The notes beneath the pieces were generated by a model, which did no database searches, was not told the origin of the DNA, and saw only the letters and a program-made list of their open reading frames with translations. DNA of 64,000 bases from Colwellia_A sp047621305 (GTDB taxonomy: Bacteria > Pseudomonadota > Gammaproteobacteria > Enterobacterales > Alteromonadaceae): positions 62,001 through 126,000 of the forward strand of contig JBLHNB010000004.1 in the NCBI GenBank assembly GCA_047621305.1, read 5' to 3'. The translations under genes and the position numbers were made by a program. How positions within the stretch are numbered: the stretch's first letter is position 1; every line of letters starts with the position of its first letter. Positions 9,384 through 19,223 of this stretch are shown one piece after another.

Positions 9384-9417
9384 AAAAGCCGCTATCAGTT
9401 ATGATAACGGCTTTTTA
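9384..9417 (+). terminator. Intrinsic terminator, probably bidirectional, between oxygenase and RND genes
   Basis: AAAGCCGCTATCA pairs with TGATAACGGCTTT with one mismatch and a GTTA loop. On the plus strand it continues as TTATTTTT. On the minus strand a shorter T run follows. It sits between convergent genes, 36 nt past the RND stop. Confidence 0.75.
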
Positions 9418-9449
9418 TTTTTACCTGAAGATGAACTAACGATACGCTC

Positions 9450-12400
9450 TTAAGAAATTACTTCTACTTGTTCGACAACATCATCCGTCGTTTTCTTTTT
9501 ACGTTTCACCAATGCTTTTAAATCTTCAATGATGATATACAAGCTAGGTATTAAAATTAACGTGACCAATGTCGCAAAGAGCACACCAAAAGCTAATGAT
9601 ACCGCCATTGGAATAACAATCAGCGCCTGCATACTTGTTTCAAAGAATATAATAGGCACTAAGCCAATAAAGGTTGTTATTGACGTTAACATGATTGCTC
9701 TAAAGCGTTTAGTACCGGCATGCATAACCGCGTCTGTTAGTTTCTCGCCCGATTGCCTTGCTTTGTTAACATAATCGACCATAACTAAGGAGTCGTTAAC
9801 CACAACTCCTGCTGCAGCTAAAATACCAAATACGGAGAACATATTAAGGTCCATGCCTAAAAGTAAATGTCCTAAAACGGCTCCAATCACACCAAAAGGA
9901 ATAACGATCATGATCATGGTCGCTTGCGCGTATGATTTCAAGGGTATAGCTAAGAGTGAAAAAATAACCATTAATGAAATCATAAAGTTACGAAACTGCT
10001 TACCTGCACTTTCCATTTCTTCTTGAATACGTCCTGAAACCTCACTTTTAACCAACGGATATTTACGCAATAACTGTGGAATGTAGTTATCTCGAATGTC
10101 TTTGGTTACTTCAAAAGGTTCTATTTGCTCTGCATCAACACTTGCCCAAACATTAATGGTGCGATTACCATTCTCGCGACGAATGCGTGTGACACCTTCG
10201 GTTAATTTAATATCAGCAAGTTCTGATAGTGGCAATTCGGCACCATTTGGCGCCTTGATCATCACATCGTCAACATGACCAACAGAACTACGTTGATCAA
10301 GCGGATAACGTATCATCACTTTAACTTCTTCAGTGTCACGAAGAATACGCTGCGCTTCTAAGCCATAAAAACTGTGACCAACCTGCGAGGCTATTTCTGA
10401 AAGCGTTAGTCCTAAACTGTAGGCTAAAGGTTTTAAGGTAAACTGTACTTCTTTAGCACTGGTTTGACGACTGTCATTTACATCACCTATACCTTTTAAA
10501 GTATTGAGCTTACTCTTTAAGTCTTTTGCTGCGGCTAAAAGCTGCATATCATCATTACTCTCTAATCGGAAAGCGATATCACCATCATCACGGCCACCAC
10601 CAAATAGATTGTCTGAAATATTAAAAGACTTCACTCCGGGTAAGTTTGGAATAGCTTTACGCCATAATTCTGCCAGCTCAAAAGTATCCATAACACGGAG
10701 TTCAGGGTCAACTAATTTCAGGGTAATGCTACCCGTAGTACGACCACGTAAACTTACGTCCATATCAGCGACCATTTTTTGACCGTATTCGGCTTCAATC
10801 TTTTTATCTACATCATATAAAATATTGGTGACCTTTAAGACCGTTGCTAAGGTTTGTTTATCAGCAGCATCAACATTCATTTCAATTGTTACGCGAGGGA
10901 AATCATGGGGTATTTTAGGTTGACCAACGTAACGAACTAGACCACCACCAAATAAGCCCGCAGCGACTAACATCACACTAATGAAGAACATTAATACCGC
11001 ATAACGATATTGAATGAACACTGCTAAGCTGGGACGATAAGTATTTTCAATAAAACCTTTTAACTTATTATCGATAGCGTTGCGTATACGATCCATAGGA
11101 TTTTTAGGGTTAAACTCTTTCACCTTCATTTTGACTAAATGGGCGGGCAAAATAAGTTTTGATTCTATTAAAGAAAATATAAGACAAAAAATAACCACAA
11201 AACCGATAGATCGTCCAAATGCCGACTCAGGGCCATCACCAAGCACAAAAGGAATAAAAACAGCAATAGTCGTTAAAACACCAAAGGTAGCTGGCATAGC
11301 AACACGTTTTACACCTCGAATAACGTTTTCTGCACTATGACCGTGTTGCTCTATTTCCTCATGGGCACTTTCTCCCATAACAATAGCGTCGTCGACCACG
11401 ATCCCCAGCACCAAAATAAAAGCAAATAAGCTGGTAATGTTGATCGTAACATTGACAAATTCCATTGGCATCACTAGTAAGGTACCTAAGAAACATACCG
11501 GTAAACCCATCATTACCCAAAAGGCTAAACGTACGCGTAAAAATAGCGCTAACATAATAAAAACTAAGACAGCACCACTTTTCATGTTATCCATCATCAT
11601 GTTTAAGCGGCCCTCAAGGTAGTAAGTCATATCAACCCAAGTTTCTAACTTAACACCTGCAGGTAAAACTAAGCCTTTTTCTTCAACATATTTGTTAACA
11701 ACTTCAGCGACATCGGTAATACTTTGATTATCTGCAGCACCAACAAAAATAGTCACTGAGTTTTTACCGTTGAATTTTGAGTACTGTAAACCTTCTTCAA
11801 AACCGTCATTAATCGTAGCTATTTCACCTAAGGTAACTTTTGTACCGTCTGCTAAAGTAATCACAGGAATACGCTCAAACTCATAGCCACGATAGGCTTG
11901 ATTTTCCACGCGTAGATTAATGTAACCATTTTCAGCTCGAATTTGCCCAGCAGACATATTACGTGAATGATTACGCACAGCCTGTGCAACATCATCAAAT
12001 TGTAAGCCATATTCGCGCAGTTTGTCTTTACTCACTTCAACTGAGATTTCGTAGTCTAAGCCACTAAATAGCTCCGATATATTGACAAAAGGTAGTTGCT
12101 GAATTTCATCATGAACGCTGCGACCTAATTCTTTTAGTTCGCCATTGGTCAGGTCACCATATAAGCTGATATACATCACTTCTTGACGAAATTTTTCTCT
12201 CTCAACCTTGATACGTTCCATACCATCAGGGAAACTCGGTATTGAATCGATAGCAGACTTTACTTCCTCCAAAACAACTTGAGGGTCATAATCTAAATCC
12301 ACTTCAAACCAACCATTTGAATAATTTCGATTCGAGTAAGTTATCACTCGCTTAAGACCTTGCACCGTTTCCAATGCCTCTTCTATCTTAATGGTTATAC

Positions 12401-12599
12401 CTTCTTCCACCTCTTGTGGAGCAGCTCCAGGGTAAGGAGCAGCATAAGATATCCAATTAATTTGTACTTGTGGAAACATCTGTTTATTGATGGTACTAAT
12501 TGTAAGAAAACCACCCACTAAAATAAATATCATCAGGAGATTTGCCGCAACACTGTTACGTGCAAACCAAGCAATTAAACCTTTGTTTGTATCATCCAT
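9450..12599 (-). CDS. RND-family efflux permease (AcrB/HAE1 type)
   Basis: 1049 residues, the usual length. It has the twelve-helix RND plan: a first helix after ARNSVAANLLM, a large periplasmic loop, then helices, and a second half beginning around residue 530. The proton-relay acidic pair in helix 4 is present as Asp403-Asp404 in GIVVDDAIVMGE. It works as a trimer in the inner membrane, exchanging protons for drugs or other amphiphiles, with the adaptor encoded 3 bp upstream and an outer-membrane channel. No channel gene is adjacent; the TolC-like gene at 59-61 kb belongs to another operon. The acidic pair and periplasmic loop fit organic-compound rather than metal efflux, but the substrate is unknown. 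Confidence 0.93.
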   Translation of the reverse strand: MDDTNKGLIAWFARNSVAANLLMIFILVGGFLTISTINKQMFPQVQINWISYAAPYPGAAPQEVEEGITIKIEEALETVQGLKRVITYSNRNYSNGWFEVDLDYDPQVVLEEVKSAIDSIPSFPDGMERIKVEREKFRQEVMYISLYGDLTNGELKELGRSVHDEIQQLPFVNISELFSGLDYEISVEVSKDKLREYGLQFDDVAQAVRNHSRNMSAGQIRAENGYINLRVENQAYRGYEFERIPVITLADGTKVTLGEIATINDGFEEGLQYSKFNGKNSVTIFVGAADNQSITDVAEVVNKYVEEKGLVLPAGVKLETWVDMTYYLEGRLNMMMDNMKSGAVLVFIMLALFLRVRLAFWVMMGLPVCFLGTLLVMPMEFVNVTINITSLFAFILVLGIVVDDAIVMGESAHEEIEQHGHSAENVIRGVKRVAMPATFGVLTTIAVFIPFVLGDGPESAFGRSIGFVVIFCLIFSLIESKLILPAHLVKMKVKEFNPKNPMDRIRNAIDNKLKGFIENTYRPSLAVFIQYRYAVLMFFISVMLVAAGLFGGGLVRYVGQPKIPHDFPRVTIEMNVDAADKQTLATVLKVTNILYDVDKKIEAEYGQKMVADMDVSLRGRTTGSITLKLVDPELRVMDTFELAELWRKAIPNLPGVKSFNISDNLFGGGRDDGDIAFRLESNDDMQLLAAAKDLKSKLNTLKGIGDVNDSRQTSAKEVQFTLKPLAYSLGLTLSEIASQVGHSFYGLEAQRILRDTEEVKVMIRYPLDQRSSVGHVDDVMIKAPNGAELPLSELADIKLTEGVTRIRRENGNRTINVWASVDAEQIEPFEVTKDIRDNYIPQLLRKYPLVKSEVSGRIQEEMESAGKQFRNFMISLMVIFSLLAIPLKSYAQATMIMIVIPFGVIGAVLGHLLLGMDLNMFSVFGILAAAGVVVNDSLVMVDYVNKARQSGEKLTDAVMHAGTKRFRAIMLTSITTFIGLVPIIFFETSMQALIVIPMAVSLAFGVLFATLVTLILIPSLYIIIEDLKALVKRKKKTTDDVVEQVEVIS

Positions 12600-12602
12600 T
12601 AG

Positions 12603-13796
12603 TTAGTCCTTAACGCTTGCAATTTGCGTTTCAACTTGCTCTTCAGCAACTTGCTCGATGTGCTCACCCGGTAAAGCTAACTTCATACCGTCAATGGGGT
12701 AATCAAGTGCAGAAATAATCAATTGGTCACCATTAAGTAGGCCACCCGCAACGACCACATTACTGCCTTCTTGACGTACAATTTCAATATTTGCATAGTG
12801 TAATTTTGAATCGCTATCTAAAATGGCAACACGGCCTTTGTTAACCAAGTAACGCGGCACTAAAGTCGCTTGAGCAAGTTTCAAACCTAGTATTTCAGCA
12901 TTAACATAAGAGCCAAAACGTAAAGGGGATTTTTCATCACCTTGCGCATTTAACAGATAAGGATCATTGATTTCAGCAACGAGATAACTCATTCTACTTT
13001 TATTGTCAATAACACCTTCACTTCGTGCTATGTTGGCATGCCATTGCGTAGCTATTCCTGCAAATGTGCCCTCTAATTGCACTTGTGAGTTAACACCACC
13101 GCCTAATAAAAATTGCAATTGATTATCAGCAACAGGTAAACGAATTTCAGCAACATCAGTACCTAATAGTTTACCTATCATGCTACCTGTACCAACAAAT
13201 GAACCTAAACCAATACTGCGATTATCTATCATTGCATCATACGGAGCGCGTATTTCAGTACGCTCAAGGTTTCGTTTGGCACGAAGTACTGAAGCTTGTG
13301 CAGATTTAACATGAGCAAGTTCTTGCGCTAATTGTGGTTTACGCAGACTTAATTCTGTGGGTGACGTATCGGTAATACGTTTCCACTCACGTTCAGCAAC
13401 TTGCCCTTGCGCCTGCTCTTTTTCTAATGCAGCACGTGCCGAGGCCATATTAGCTTGGGCTTCAATAAGTGCCGCTTTGTAATCATTAGGGTCTATACGT
13501 GCTAACAGTTGCCCTTTATTCACAAAACCACCGCGTACAAATATTGGCGATAATTCGACAATTTGACCACTGACTTGTGCAACGATTTCGGTTTCATACT
13601 TGGGTTTAACAACACCGTAAGAATCAACCGTTAACGTCATCGGTGCAACAGTGACAGGTTCAACGGCCACGATCGGTGTAATATCTACTTTAGCTTTTTC
13701 TTCTGGGGGTGATTTCATTGCTGAAAATCCAACAAAAAGTAAAATACCAACAGCTAAAATTGCAATAGGTACGATTATTTGTTTTTTCCGTGTCAT
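12603..13796 (-). CDS. RND efflux periplasmic adaptor (membrane fusion protein)
   Basis: 397 residues from ATG 13796, chosen over an in-frame start 12 codons upstream because GAGG lies 8 nt before this ATG and a basic residue cluster (MTRKKQ) then directly precedes the membrane helix. The helix spans about residues 7-26 and there is no lipobox. Then come a lipoyl/barrel-sandwich half (VSGQIVELSPIFVRGGFVNKGQ), an alpha-hairpin rich in Ala/Gln/Glu, and the second half (RTEIRAPYDAMIDNRSI). It bridges the permease to an outer-membrane channel. It is the first gene of a two-gene operon, 3 bp before the permease. Confidence 0.92.
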   Translation of the reverse strand: MTRKKQIIVPIAILAVGILLFVGFSAMKSPPEEKAKVDITPIVAVEPVTVAPMTLTVDSYGVVKPKYETEIVAQVSGQIVELSPIFVRGGFVNKGQLLARIDPNDYKAALIEAQANMASARAALEKEQAQGQVAEREWKRITDTSPTELSLRKPQLAQELAHVKSAQASVLRAKRNLERTEIRAPYDAMIDNRSIGLGSFVGTGSMIGKLLGTDVAEIRLPVADNQLQFLLGGGVNSQVQLEGTFAGIATQWHANIARSEGVIDNKSRMSYLVAEINDPYLLNAQGDEKSPLRFGSYVNAEILGLKLAQATLVPRYLVNKGRVAILDSDSKLHYANIEIVRQEGSNVVVAGGLLNGDQLIISALDYPIDGMKLALPGEHIEQVAEEQVETQIASVKD

Positions 13797-13991
13797 CGTT
13801 AAATCCTCGATAAATATGATCAAATGTAACAATCCATTAATTGGCTCTATGATAACGAATTATCAGTAAATCCAATCAATTAAGTTGTAAATCCTTATTA
13901 CAAAAATCGCGCCGAAGCTTAGAGATATTGAAAAACACCTAAAAAACCACAGTAACCACTTGTTAAATAACAATTATATATTATGATAAAA

Positions 13992-14020
13992 ATAAAAAGG
14001 CATCTTAATAAAAGATGCCT
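13992..14020 (-). terminator. Intrinsic terminator of the acyltransferase gene
   Basis: A perfect 9-bp stem AGGCATCTT/AAGATGCCT (13998-14006 with 14012-14020) with a 5-nt loop. It is followed on the minus strand by TTTTATTTTTAT. It lies 33 nt after the stop at 14053. Confidence 0.85.
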
Positions 14021-14052
14021 GATAAATTAGTTTTAGTCGTTTTAACCAAATA

Positions 14053-15198
14053 TTAAACTTTTATAAATATTTTTCGACAATATAACCAATATAAAATAAG
14101 CCATTGCAGTAACACCATACCACCAAAGAGAATTATCTCTTGTATACCTATTGGCGAAATATCAATAAAACCACCAAAAATGCTTTTAGCGGTATACTTC
14201 CAATCTATGATGCTACTACTCAAATAGATAACAATTGAATTGGTACCTATCACCGCAAAAAACTTCGCCCATTGGATAAACTTCAGCACATCAATTAAGG
14301 TATAAAATAGCGTGAGCAATAAGGTGCTGTAGCCGACCGTAACCAGCACAAATGAACTGGTCCAAAGTGTCTTATTGATCGGGAAAAACATCCCCCACAA
14401 ATAACCGGTAACAACCAAAGCGATGCCAACCAGACTCAAGCGTGAAATAAGTCGTGTCGGCGTTGCAATATGTTTAATCATATAACGACCGACAAAAACA
14501 CCAGCAAGGGCATTAACCACTGAAGCTACATTTGAGAAAATACCTTCTGGGTCTAACGGTAAATTACGATAAGTTACGCCAGGCAATAATGTTTGGTCAA
14601 ACCAAACATTCAACGCCCCTGTTGAGCTAAAATCACCCCCGCCATATCCCCCCAGCGAGACAAAACTTAACAATAACCAATAACCCATTAATATTGTGCC
14701 CGCGATAAGCCATTGTGTTTTCTCGCTGACGTACCAAACCAACATAGCGGCGACAAACCACGCGATACCAATGCGCCCTAAAACACTGACATAACGAATA
14801 GCATCAAATGATGCCGGTACGCCAGTGCCCCAGCCATGGTTATAGATAATACCAAATGTAATTAAAAGTAATAATCGCTTTATGCCTTGATGCAAAATTG
14901 ATTTCGCTTTTTCAGCAGGCAGGCTAGCAAAAGGTTTAGCAGCAATACCTAAGCTAACCCCAGACAAAAAGATGAAGAGAGGAAATATTAAATCGTAAGC
15001 AGTAAAACCATGCCAAGTAGAATGCTCCATTTGCGCAGCAGCCATTTCAAAAATAGGCCACCCCGTAACAACAAAAAATGCGGCGAAGAGGCTTTCAGCA
15101 CCCAAAATCCATATCATATCGAAACCACGTAAAGCATCAATCGATAATAATCTTTGCTTTTTTGGGGCCGTTACATTTGCCGTATTAATACTGTTCAT
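14053..15198 (-). CDS. Membrane acyltransferase of the DUF5009/NagX (HGSNAT-like) family
   Basis: 381 residues with about ten membrane helices. The N-terminus has the family hallmark LLSIDALRGFDMIWILG, then HSTWHGFTAYDLIFPLFIFL, which resembles the region holding the catalytic His of heparan-alpha-glucosaminide N-acetyltransferase. Bacterial relatives (NagX, COG4299) are found with N-acetylglucosamine or chitin utilisation genes, where they may acetylate amino sugars or take them up. Here no nag or chitinase gene is adjacent, so the substrate is uncertain. It is a single-gene unit with its own terminator. Confidence 0.85.
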   Translation of the reverse strand: MNSINTANVTAPKKQRLLSIDALRGFDMIWILGAESLFAAFFVVTGWPIFEMAAAQMEHSTWHGFTAYDLIFPLFIFLSGVSLGIAAKPFASLPAEKAKSILHQGIKRLLLLITFGIIYNHGWGTGVPASFDAIRYVSVLGRIGIAWFVAAMLVWYVSEKTQWLIAGTILMGYWLLLSFVSLGGYGGGDFSSTGALNVWFDQTLLPGVTYRNLPLDPEGIFSNVASVVNALAGVFVGRYMIKHIATPTRLISRLSLVGIALVVTGYLWGMFFPINKTLWTSSFVLVTVGYSTLLLTLFYTLIDVLKFIQWAKFFAVIGTNSIVIYLSSSIIDWKYTAKSIFGGFIDISPIGIQEIILFGGMVLLQWLILYWLYCRKIFIKV

Positions 15199-15459
15199 AA
15201 GTTTCCTGTTTAATTATTATCTTAAATATCGAAATTAGTCGCTATATTTTCTGTTAAGTAATACAAATCAATCTCACTATAGCCAGTCTAAATAGTAAAA
15301 TCCACACCAATAGACAACGCTGTCATTTTAGTCATATACAAAATAAATAAACAGAATAAATAAAAAAATCAATTTTGAAACATTTTGTTATGATATTAAC
15401 TTGAGTTATCAACCTTTCCCCTTAACAATGGGAGTATCAATCGCCTTTGAGCAAACGTT

Positions 15460-15906
15460 ATGATCGCAAAAATTAATGCCTTTTTTAAAAAAATCAGCGA
15501 AGCCACAAATGTTGAGCAACATGATGAGATAACCATTGAAATTGCTTGTGCGGTATTATTATGTGAAGTGGTGCGTGCTGATGGCCATTTAGATAAACAA
15601 GAGGAAATTAAACTCTCTGCTTTATTGGTTCGCCAATTTGATCTTGAAAAAGACGAAGTCGAGAGCATAGTCCACAAGGCGTTATTTTTAAGTGAACACG
15701 CCACTGATTTTTATCAGTTTACCTCGAAGCTAAATCAATATTATTCTATCGAAGAACGCATTAAAATTGTCGAGTTATTATGGGTGCTCGCTTATGCCGA
15801 TGGCGAGCTTGCGAACATTGAAGAGCATATCATCAGAAAAATTGCCGACTTACTTCACCTCAGACATAGCGAATATATTCAGACCAAAAGAATTAAAACT
15901 GTCTAA
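15460..15906 (+). CDS. TerB-like (tellurite-resistance B fold) protein
   Basis: 148 residues, all helical. The two characteristic metal-binding-type segments are present: VVRADGHLDKQEEIK and LWVLAYADGELANIEEHIIRKIADLL, each with an acidic D-G-x-(L)-x-x-x-E pattern. TerB-fold proteins are small cytosolic metal-binding scaffolds. Despite the name, most stand-alone copies have no proven link to tellurite. The start has a GAG 8 nt upstream. It is 67 bp upstream of the CvfB-like gene on the same strand, so the two are probably co-transcribed. Confidence 0.88.
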   Translation: MIAKINAFFKKISEATNVEQHDEITIEIACAVLLCEVVRADGHLDKQEEIKLSALLVRQFDLEKDEVESIVHKALFLSEHATDFYQFTSKLNQYYSIEERIKIVELLWVLAYADGELANIEEHIIRKIADLLHLRHSEYIQTKRIKTV

Positions 15907-15973
15907 ACCTCGTACCGATCGGTTATCATAGCCTTCTACAGCAATTCTTTTATTATTTATACAACGAGTTCTT

Positions 15974-16804
15974 ATGGCTGACATTGGCAAATTCAATACT
16001 CTTTCGGTTATCGCCATTACCGATAAGGGCGCGTACTTAGACGCTGGTGAGTTAGGTGAAGTACTCCTACCCAACCGACAACTTCCTGAGGATTGTAAAG
16101 TTGATGATAAAATTAATGTATTTATCTACCTCGATTCTTCAGAAAGACATATTGCGACGACAACAAAGCCTTTAGGGCAAGTTGATCAATTTGTATCGCT
16201 TAAGGTTGTAGAAGTCAATAAAATGGGCGCTTTCCTCGATTGGGGCTTACCTAAAGATTTACTTGTACCATACAACCAACAGCATAGCGAGATGGAAGTC
16301 GGTAAGTATTACCTGGTGAGAATTTATGTAGATCTAACAACCGATCGCATTGCAGCTTCAAGTAAGTTAGACAAATTCATTGATATTTGGCCTGCTGATT
16401 ATCAAAAATGGGATAAGGTCGAGTTGATCATTGGTGGCAAAACAGATTTAGGCTTTAAAGCGATTATCAATAATCAACATTGGGGATTACTCTACGATAA
16501 TGAAATCTTCCAACCGTTGCGTATTGGCAAAATTATTACCGGCTATATTAAAAACATCCGTGAAGACGCTCGTATTGATTTGAGTTTAACACGTACGGGT
16601 GAAGGTAAAGTAAATGACTTTAACGATAAGTTGCTTGCCTTTATTACAGATAATAATGGTGTATGCCCACTTAATGATAAGAGCAGCCCTGAACTTATTC
16701 AACGTTTTTTAGGGGTAAGTAAAAAGACCTTCAAAGCAACAGTTGGTAATTTACTTAAAAAAGGTAAGTTAGTAAAAGAAGCTGATACCATCCGATTAAA
16801 GTAG
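15974..16804 (+). CDS. CvfB-like S1-domain RNA-binding protein
   Basis: 276 residues with the YitL/CvfB layout: consecutive S1-type OB folds at about residues 5-65, 70-130 and 145-210, and a C-terminal winged helix at about 215-275 (PELIQRFLGVSKKTFKATVG, then LLKKGKLV). Two repeats show the paired pattern GAYLDAGELGEVLLP and GAFLDWGLPKDLLVP. CvfB of Gram-positive bacteria binds RNA and affects virulence; the role in gammaproteobacteria is not settled. Here it follows the TerB-like gene and converges on tldD across a REP-like repeat. Confidence 0.88.
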   Translation: MADIGKFNTLSVIAITDKGAYLDAGELGEVLLPNRQLPEDCKVDDKINVFIYLDSSERHIATTTKPLGQVDQFVSLKVVEVNKMGAFLDWGLPKDLLVPYNQQHSEMEVGKYYLVRIYVDLTTDRIAASSKLDKFIDIWPADYQKWDKVELIIGGKTDLGFKAIINNQHWGLLYDNEIFQPLRIGKIITGYIKNIREDARIDLSLTRTGEGKVNDFNDKLLAFITDNNGVCPLNDKSSPELIQRFLGVSKKTFKATVGNLLKKGKLVKEADTIRLK

Positions 16805-16814
16805 TATCTGCCCC

Positions 16815-16920
16815 TTTCGACCTACACTAGCTTTACGCTATGTAGGTCGATATGAGTATAACGAGGCTCGACTTTTAAGTTGTCGATGTACAGGTTTATA
16901 CCCACCACACTTCGACCTGC
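16815..16920 (+). repeat. REP-like intergenic repeat, copy B with flanking inverted arms
   Basis: Core GTAGGTCGATATGAGTATAA plus CGAGGCTCGAC at 16842-16871. It is flanked by inverted arms TTTCGACCTAC (16815-16825) and TTCGACCTGC (16911-16920), so RNA from either strand could fold. It fills the gap between the convergent cvfB-like and tldD genes, where no conventional terminator is seen, and may serve as one. Confidence 0.7.
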
Positions 16921-16931
16921 AAACAAAATCA

Positions 16932-18371
16932 CTACTGAGTACCACCAATCGTCATTTCATCAATTTTCAACGTAGGTTGACCGACACCGACAGGAACACT
17001 TTGACCATCTTTACCACAAACACCAATACCCGCATCTATTGCTAAATCATTACCTACCATGCTGATTTTTTGCATTGCCTCAGGACCACTCCCAATCAAC
17101 GTGACACCTTTAACTGGAGAGGTTATTTCACCGTTTTCAATCAAATAAGCTTCTGATGTCGTAAATACGAACTTCCCTGAGGTAATATCTACTTGCCCAC
17201 CAGCAAATTGTGGGGCATAAATACCTTTTTCAACAGACTTAATAATATCGGCTGGGTTATGTTCTCCCGCTAACATATAGGTATTTGTCATTCTCGGCAT
17301 AGGTAAATGTGCATAAGATTCACGACGACCATTACCGGTAGGTTTTACCCCCATTAATGAGGCATTATGCTTATCTTGCATGTAACCTTTCAAAATTCCT
17401 TTTTCGATCAATACATTATATTGACCCGGCGTTCCTTCATCATCAATATTCACTGAGCCGCGACGATTACTCATGGTACCGTCATCTACAATCGTACACA
17501 GTGGTGACGCAACTAGTTGACCAATTTTACCCGAAAATGCCGATGATCCTTTACGATTAAAATCACCTTCTAAACCATGACCTACCGCTTCATGCAGTAA
17601 AACTCCAGGCCAACCAGCGCCTAATACAACAGGTAACATGCCCGCGGGTGCATCAATAGCGACTAAATTAACCAAAGCTTGACGAACAGACTCTTCCGCG
17701 TAATTTAAATATCGCGCTTGCTTACCTTCCACTTCAAAAAAGTGACTGTAATCAGTACGCGCACCGCCGCCAGAACTGCCACGTTCACGTTTACCATTTT
17801 CTTCGACCAATACTGAACAATTAAGACGCACTAAGGGGCGTACATCTGTGGCAAAAGTGCCATCACTTGCTGCTACTAATATTTTTTCATACACACCAGA
17901 CAAGCTGACAATGACTTGTTGAACGCGTTTGTCCACTGAGCGTGCATGTGCTTCAACTTCATGTAAAAGATTAATTTTCTGTTCTTGAGGTAAACTCGCA
18001 AGTGGGTCAAGTCCTTGATAAATTACCGGCTGACTTTGACGACTAAATACCTTTACACTGCCACTTTGTTTCGCATTAGTAATACCTTTAGCGGCATCTG
18101 CTGCTTTTTTTAATGCCGAAGGCGAGATATCGTCAGAATATGCAAAGCCCGTTTTTTCGCCTGAAATAGCGCGTACCCCAACACCACGTTCAATATTGTA
18201 GGAACCTTCTTTGACGATGCCATCTTCGAGCATCCAAGACTCATGACTACTCGATTGAAAATATAAATCAGCAAAATCAACTTCTCTTTGCACTATGCTT
18301 TCTAAGGTTTGATTTAAAAAGGCTTCATCAATTTGGCTATCAGCCAAGAGCTCACGCTCAACATTATTCAT
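16932..18371 (-). CDS. tldD: Metalloprotease TldD
   Basis: 479 residues, the normal length. The zinc-protease motif HExxxH is intact as His260-Glu261-...-His265 in LLHEAVGHGLEGD. TldD acts with TldE (PmbA) as a heterodimeric protease that degrades unfolded peptides and matures some peptide antibiotics such as microcin B17; it was also linked to CcdA toxin-antitoxin and gyrase phenotypes. No tldE lies in the window, which is usual because the partner is often unlinked. It is the last gene of the yhdP-nit-tldD run, 12 bp after the amidase gene. Confidence 0.95.
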   Translation of the reverse strand: MNNVERELLADSQIDEAFLNQTLESIVQREVDFADLYFQSSSHESWMLEDGIVKEGSYNIERGVGVRAISGEKTGFAYSDDISPSALKKAADAAKGITNAKQSGSVKVFSRQSQPVIYQGLDPLASLPQEQKINLLHEVEAHARSVDKRVQQVIVSLSGVYEKILVAASDGTFATDVRPLVRLNCSVLVEENGKRERGSSGGGARTDYSHFFEVEGKQARYLNYAEESVRQALVNLVAIDAPAGMLPVVLGAGWPGVLLHEAVGHGLEGDFNRKGSSAFSGKIGQLVASPLCTIVDDGTMSNRRGSVNIDDEGTPGQYNVLIEKGILKGYMQDKHNASLMGVKPTGNGRRESYAHLPMPRMTNTYMLAGEHNPADIIKSVEKGIYAPQFAGGQVDITSGKFVFTTSEAYLIENGEITSPVKGVTLIGSGPEAMQKISMVGNDLAIDAGIGVCGKDGQSVPVGVGQPTLKIDEMTIGGTQ

Positions 18372-18383
18372 AAATTATCAACT

Positions 18384-19223
18384 TTATTTTAAATTTACTT
18401 TAAATTGGTTATGTTCAAATACTGGCATGGAACTTCGTACTTTTGCCAGTTTCTCAGGTGAATATTTTGCATTAATTAAACCTACGCCTGTTGCTAAGGA
18501 AGTCAATATTTCTCCCCATGGGCTAATAATCAGACTATGTCCCCACGTTTCTCGACCATTTTCATGAACGCCTTGCTGAGCAGCAGCAATAATATAAACT
18601 TGGTTTTCAATCGCTCTAGCTTGTAACAAAGCCTGCCAATGCGCATTGCCGGTTACTTGCGTAAAAGCACTCGGCACCGTAATTATATCAGCACCCTGCC
18701 CTCTTAAATAACGATAAAGTTCAGGAAAACGTAAGTCATAACAAATAGATAAACCGACATTAGCAAAAGATGTTTTCGCTAATATCGCTTGTTTTCCTGC
18801 TTGCGTATAATTTGATTCACGATAATTTTTTTCATTATCGTCAACATTAACATCAAATAGGTGTATTTTATCATAACGAGCCAATTGCTCTCCCTGTGGC
18901 GAAAATACACAACTACTGTTCGTAAATTTATCTTTATTCTCAGTGAGAATAGGCATACTACCGGCAACTAAATAAACATTATATTTACGTGCAAGTGCCG
19001 ACAAACTTACCGCTAATGAGGACATTGATTCAGTTTGAAGAAACGTATTCTGCGCTAACGATAATTGCTCGGCATCCTTACCACCAAAAAACAAACAACA
19101 TTCGGGCAATACCACTAAATGCTGCTCATCACGAGATAATGTACTAAGTTGTTGCTCAATAACCGATAAATTAGCACTGACATCAGGTACTGAGCATAGT
19201 TGCATAGCGACAAGATTAACCAT
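18384..19223 (-). CDS. Carbon-nitrogen hydrolase of the nitrilase superfamily (Nit1/NitA-like amidase)
   Basis: 279 residues. The catalytic triad of the superfamily is visible: Glu41 in VVLPECC, Lys119 in YDKIHLFD and Cys161 in SICYDLRFPELYR. The closest described function for this subfamily between yhdP and tldD is repair or clearance of deaminated glutathione, which gives 2-oxoglutarate and cysteinylglycine; I infer this from family and context. The start ATG overlaps the 3' end of yhdP by 8 bp, indicating translational coupling. Confidence 0.9.
   Translation of the reverse strand: MVNLVAMQLCSVPDVSANLSVIEQQLSTLSRDEQHLVVLPECCLFFGGKDAEQLSLAQNTFLQTESMSSLAVSLSALARKYNVYLVAGSMPILTENKDKFTNSSCVFSPQGEQLARYDKIHLFDVNVDDNEKNYRESNYTQAGKQAILAKTSFANVGLSICYDLRFPELYRYLRGQGADIITVPSAFTQVTGNAHWQALLQARAIENQVYIIAAAQQGVHENGRETWGHSLIISPWGEILTSLATGVGLINAKYSPEKLAKVRSSMPVFEHNQFKVNLK

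Larger units (their letters stand above)
9158..9449. other. Intergenic region between convergent genes, repeat-rich
   Basis: Holds one copy of the REP-like repeat (9171-9202), then about 170 bp with several short hairpins, such as TGCCTGC/GCAGGGCA around 9225-9248 and GGCAGGACGCC around 9304-9315. A terminator stands near the end (9384-9413). Base composition is less AT-rich than the surrounding intergenic DNA. No open frame is convincing. Confidence 0.6.

Noticed and set aside
15396..15704. Minus-strand frame of 102 codons over the TerB-like gene
   Set aside because: Ser-rich shadow frame; the plus frame has both TerB motifs and a ribosome site.
15460..15906. Tellurite resistance operon
   Set aside because: Only the TerB fold is present; no terA, terC, terD, terE or terZ gene is nearby.
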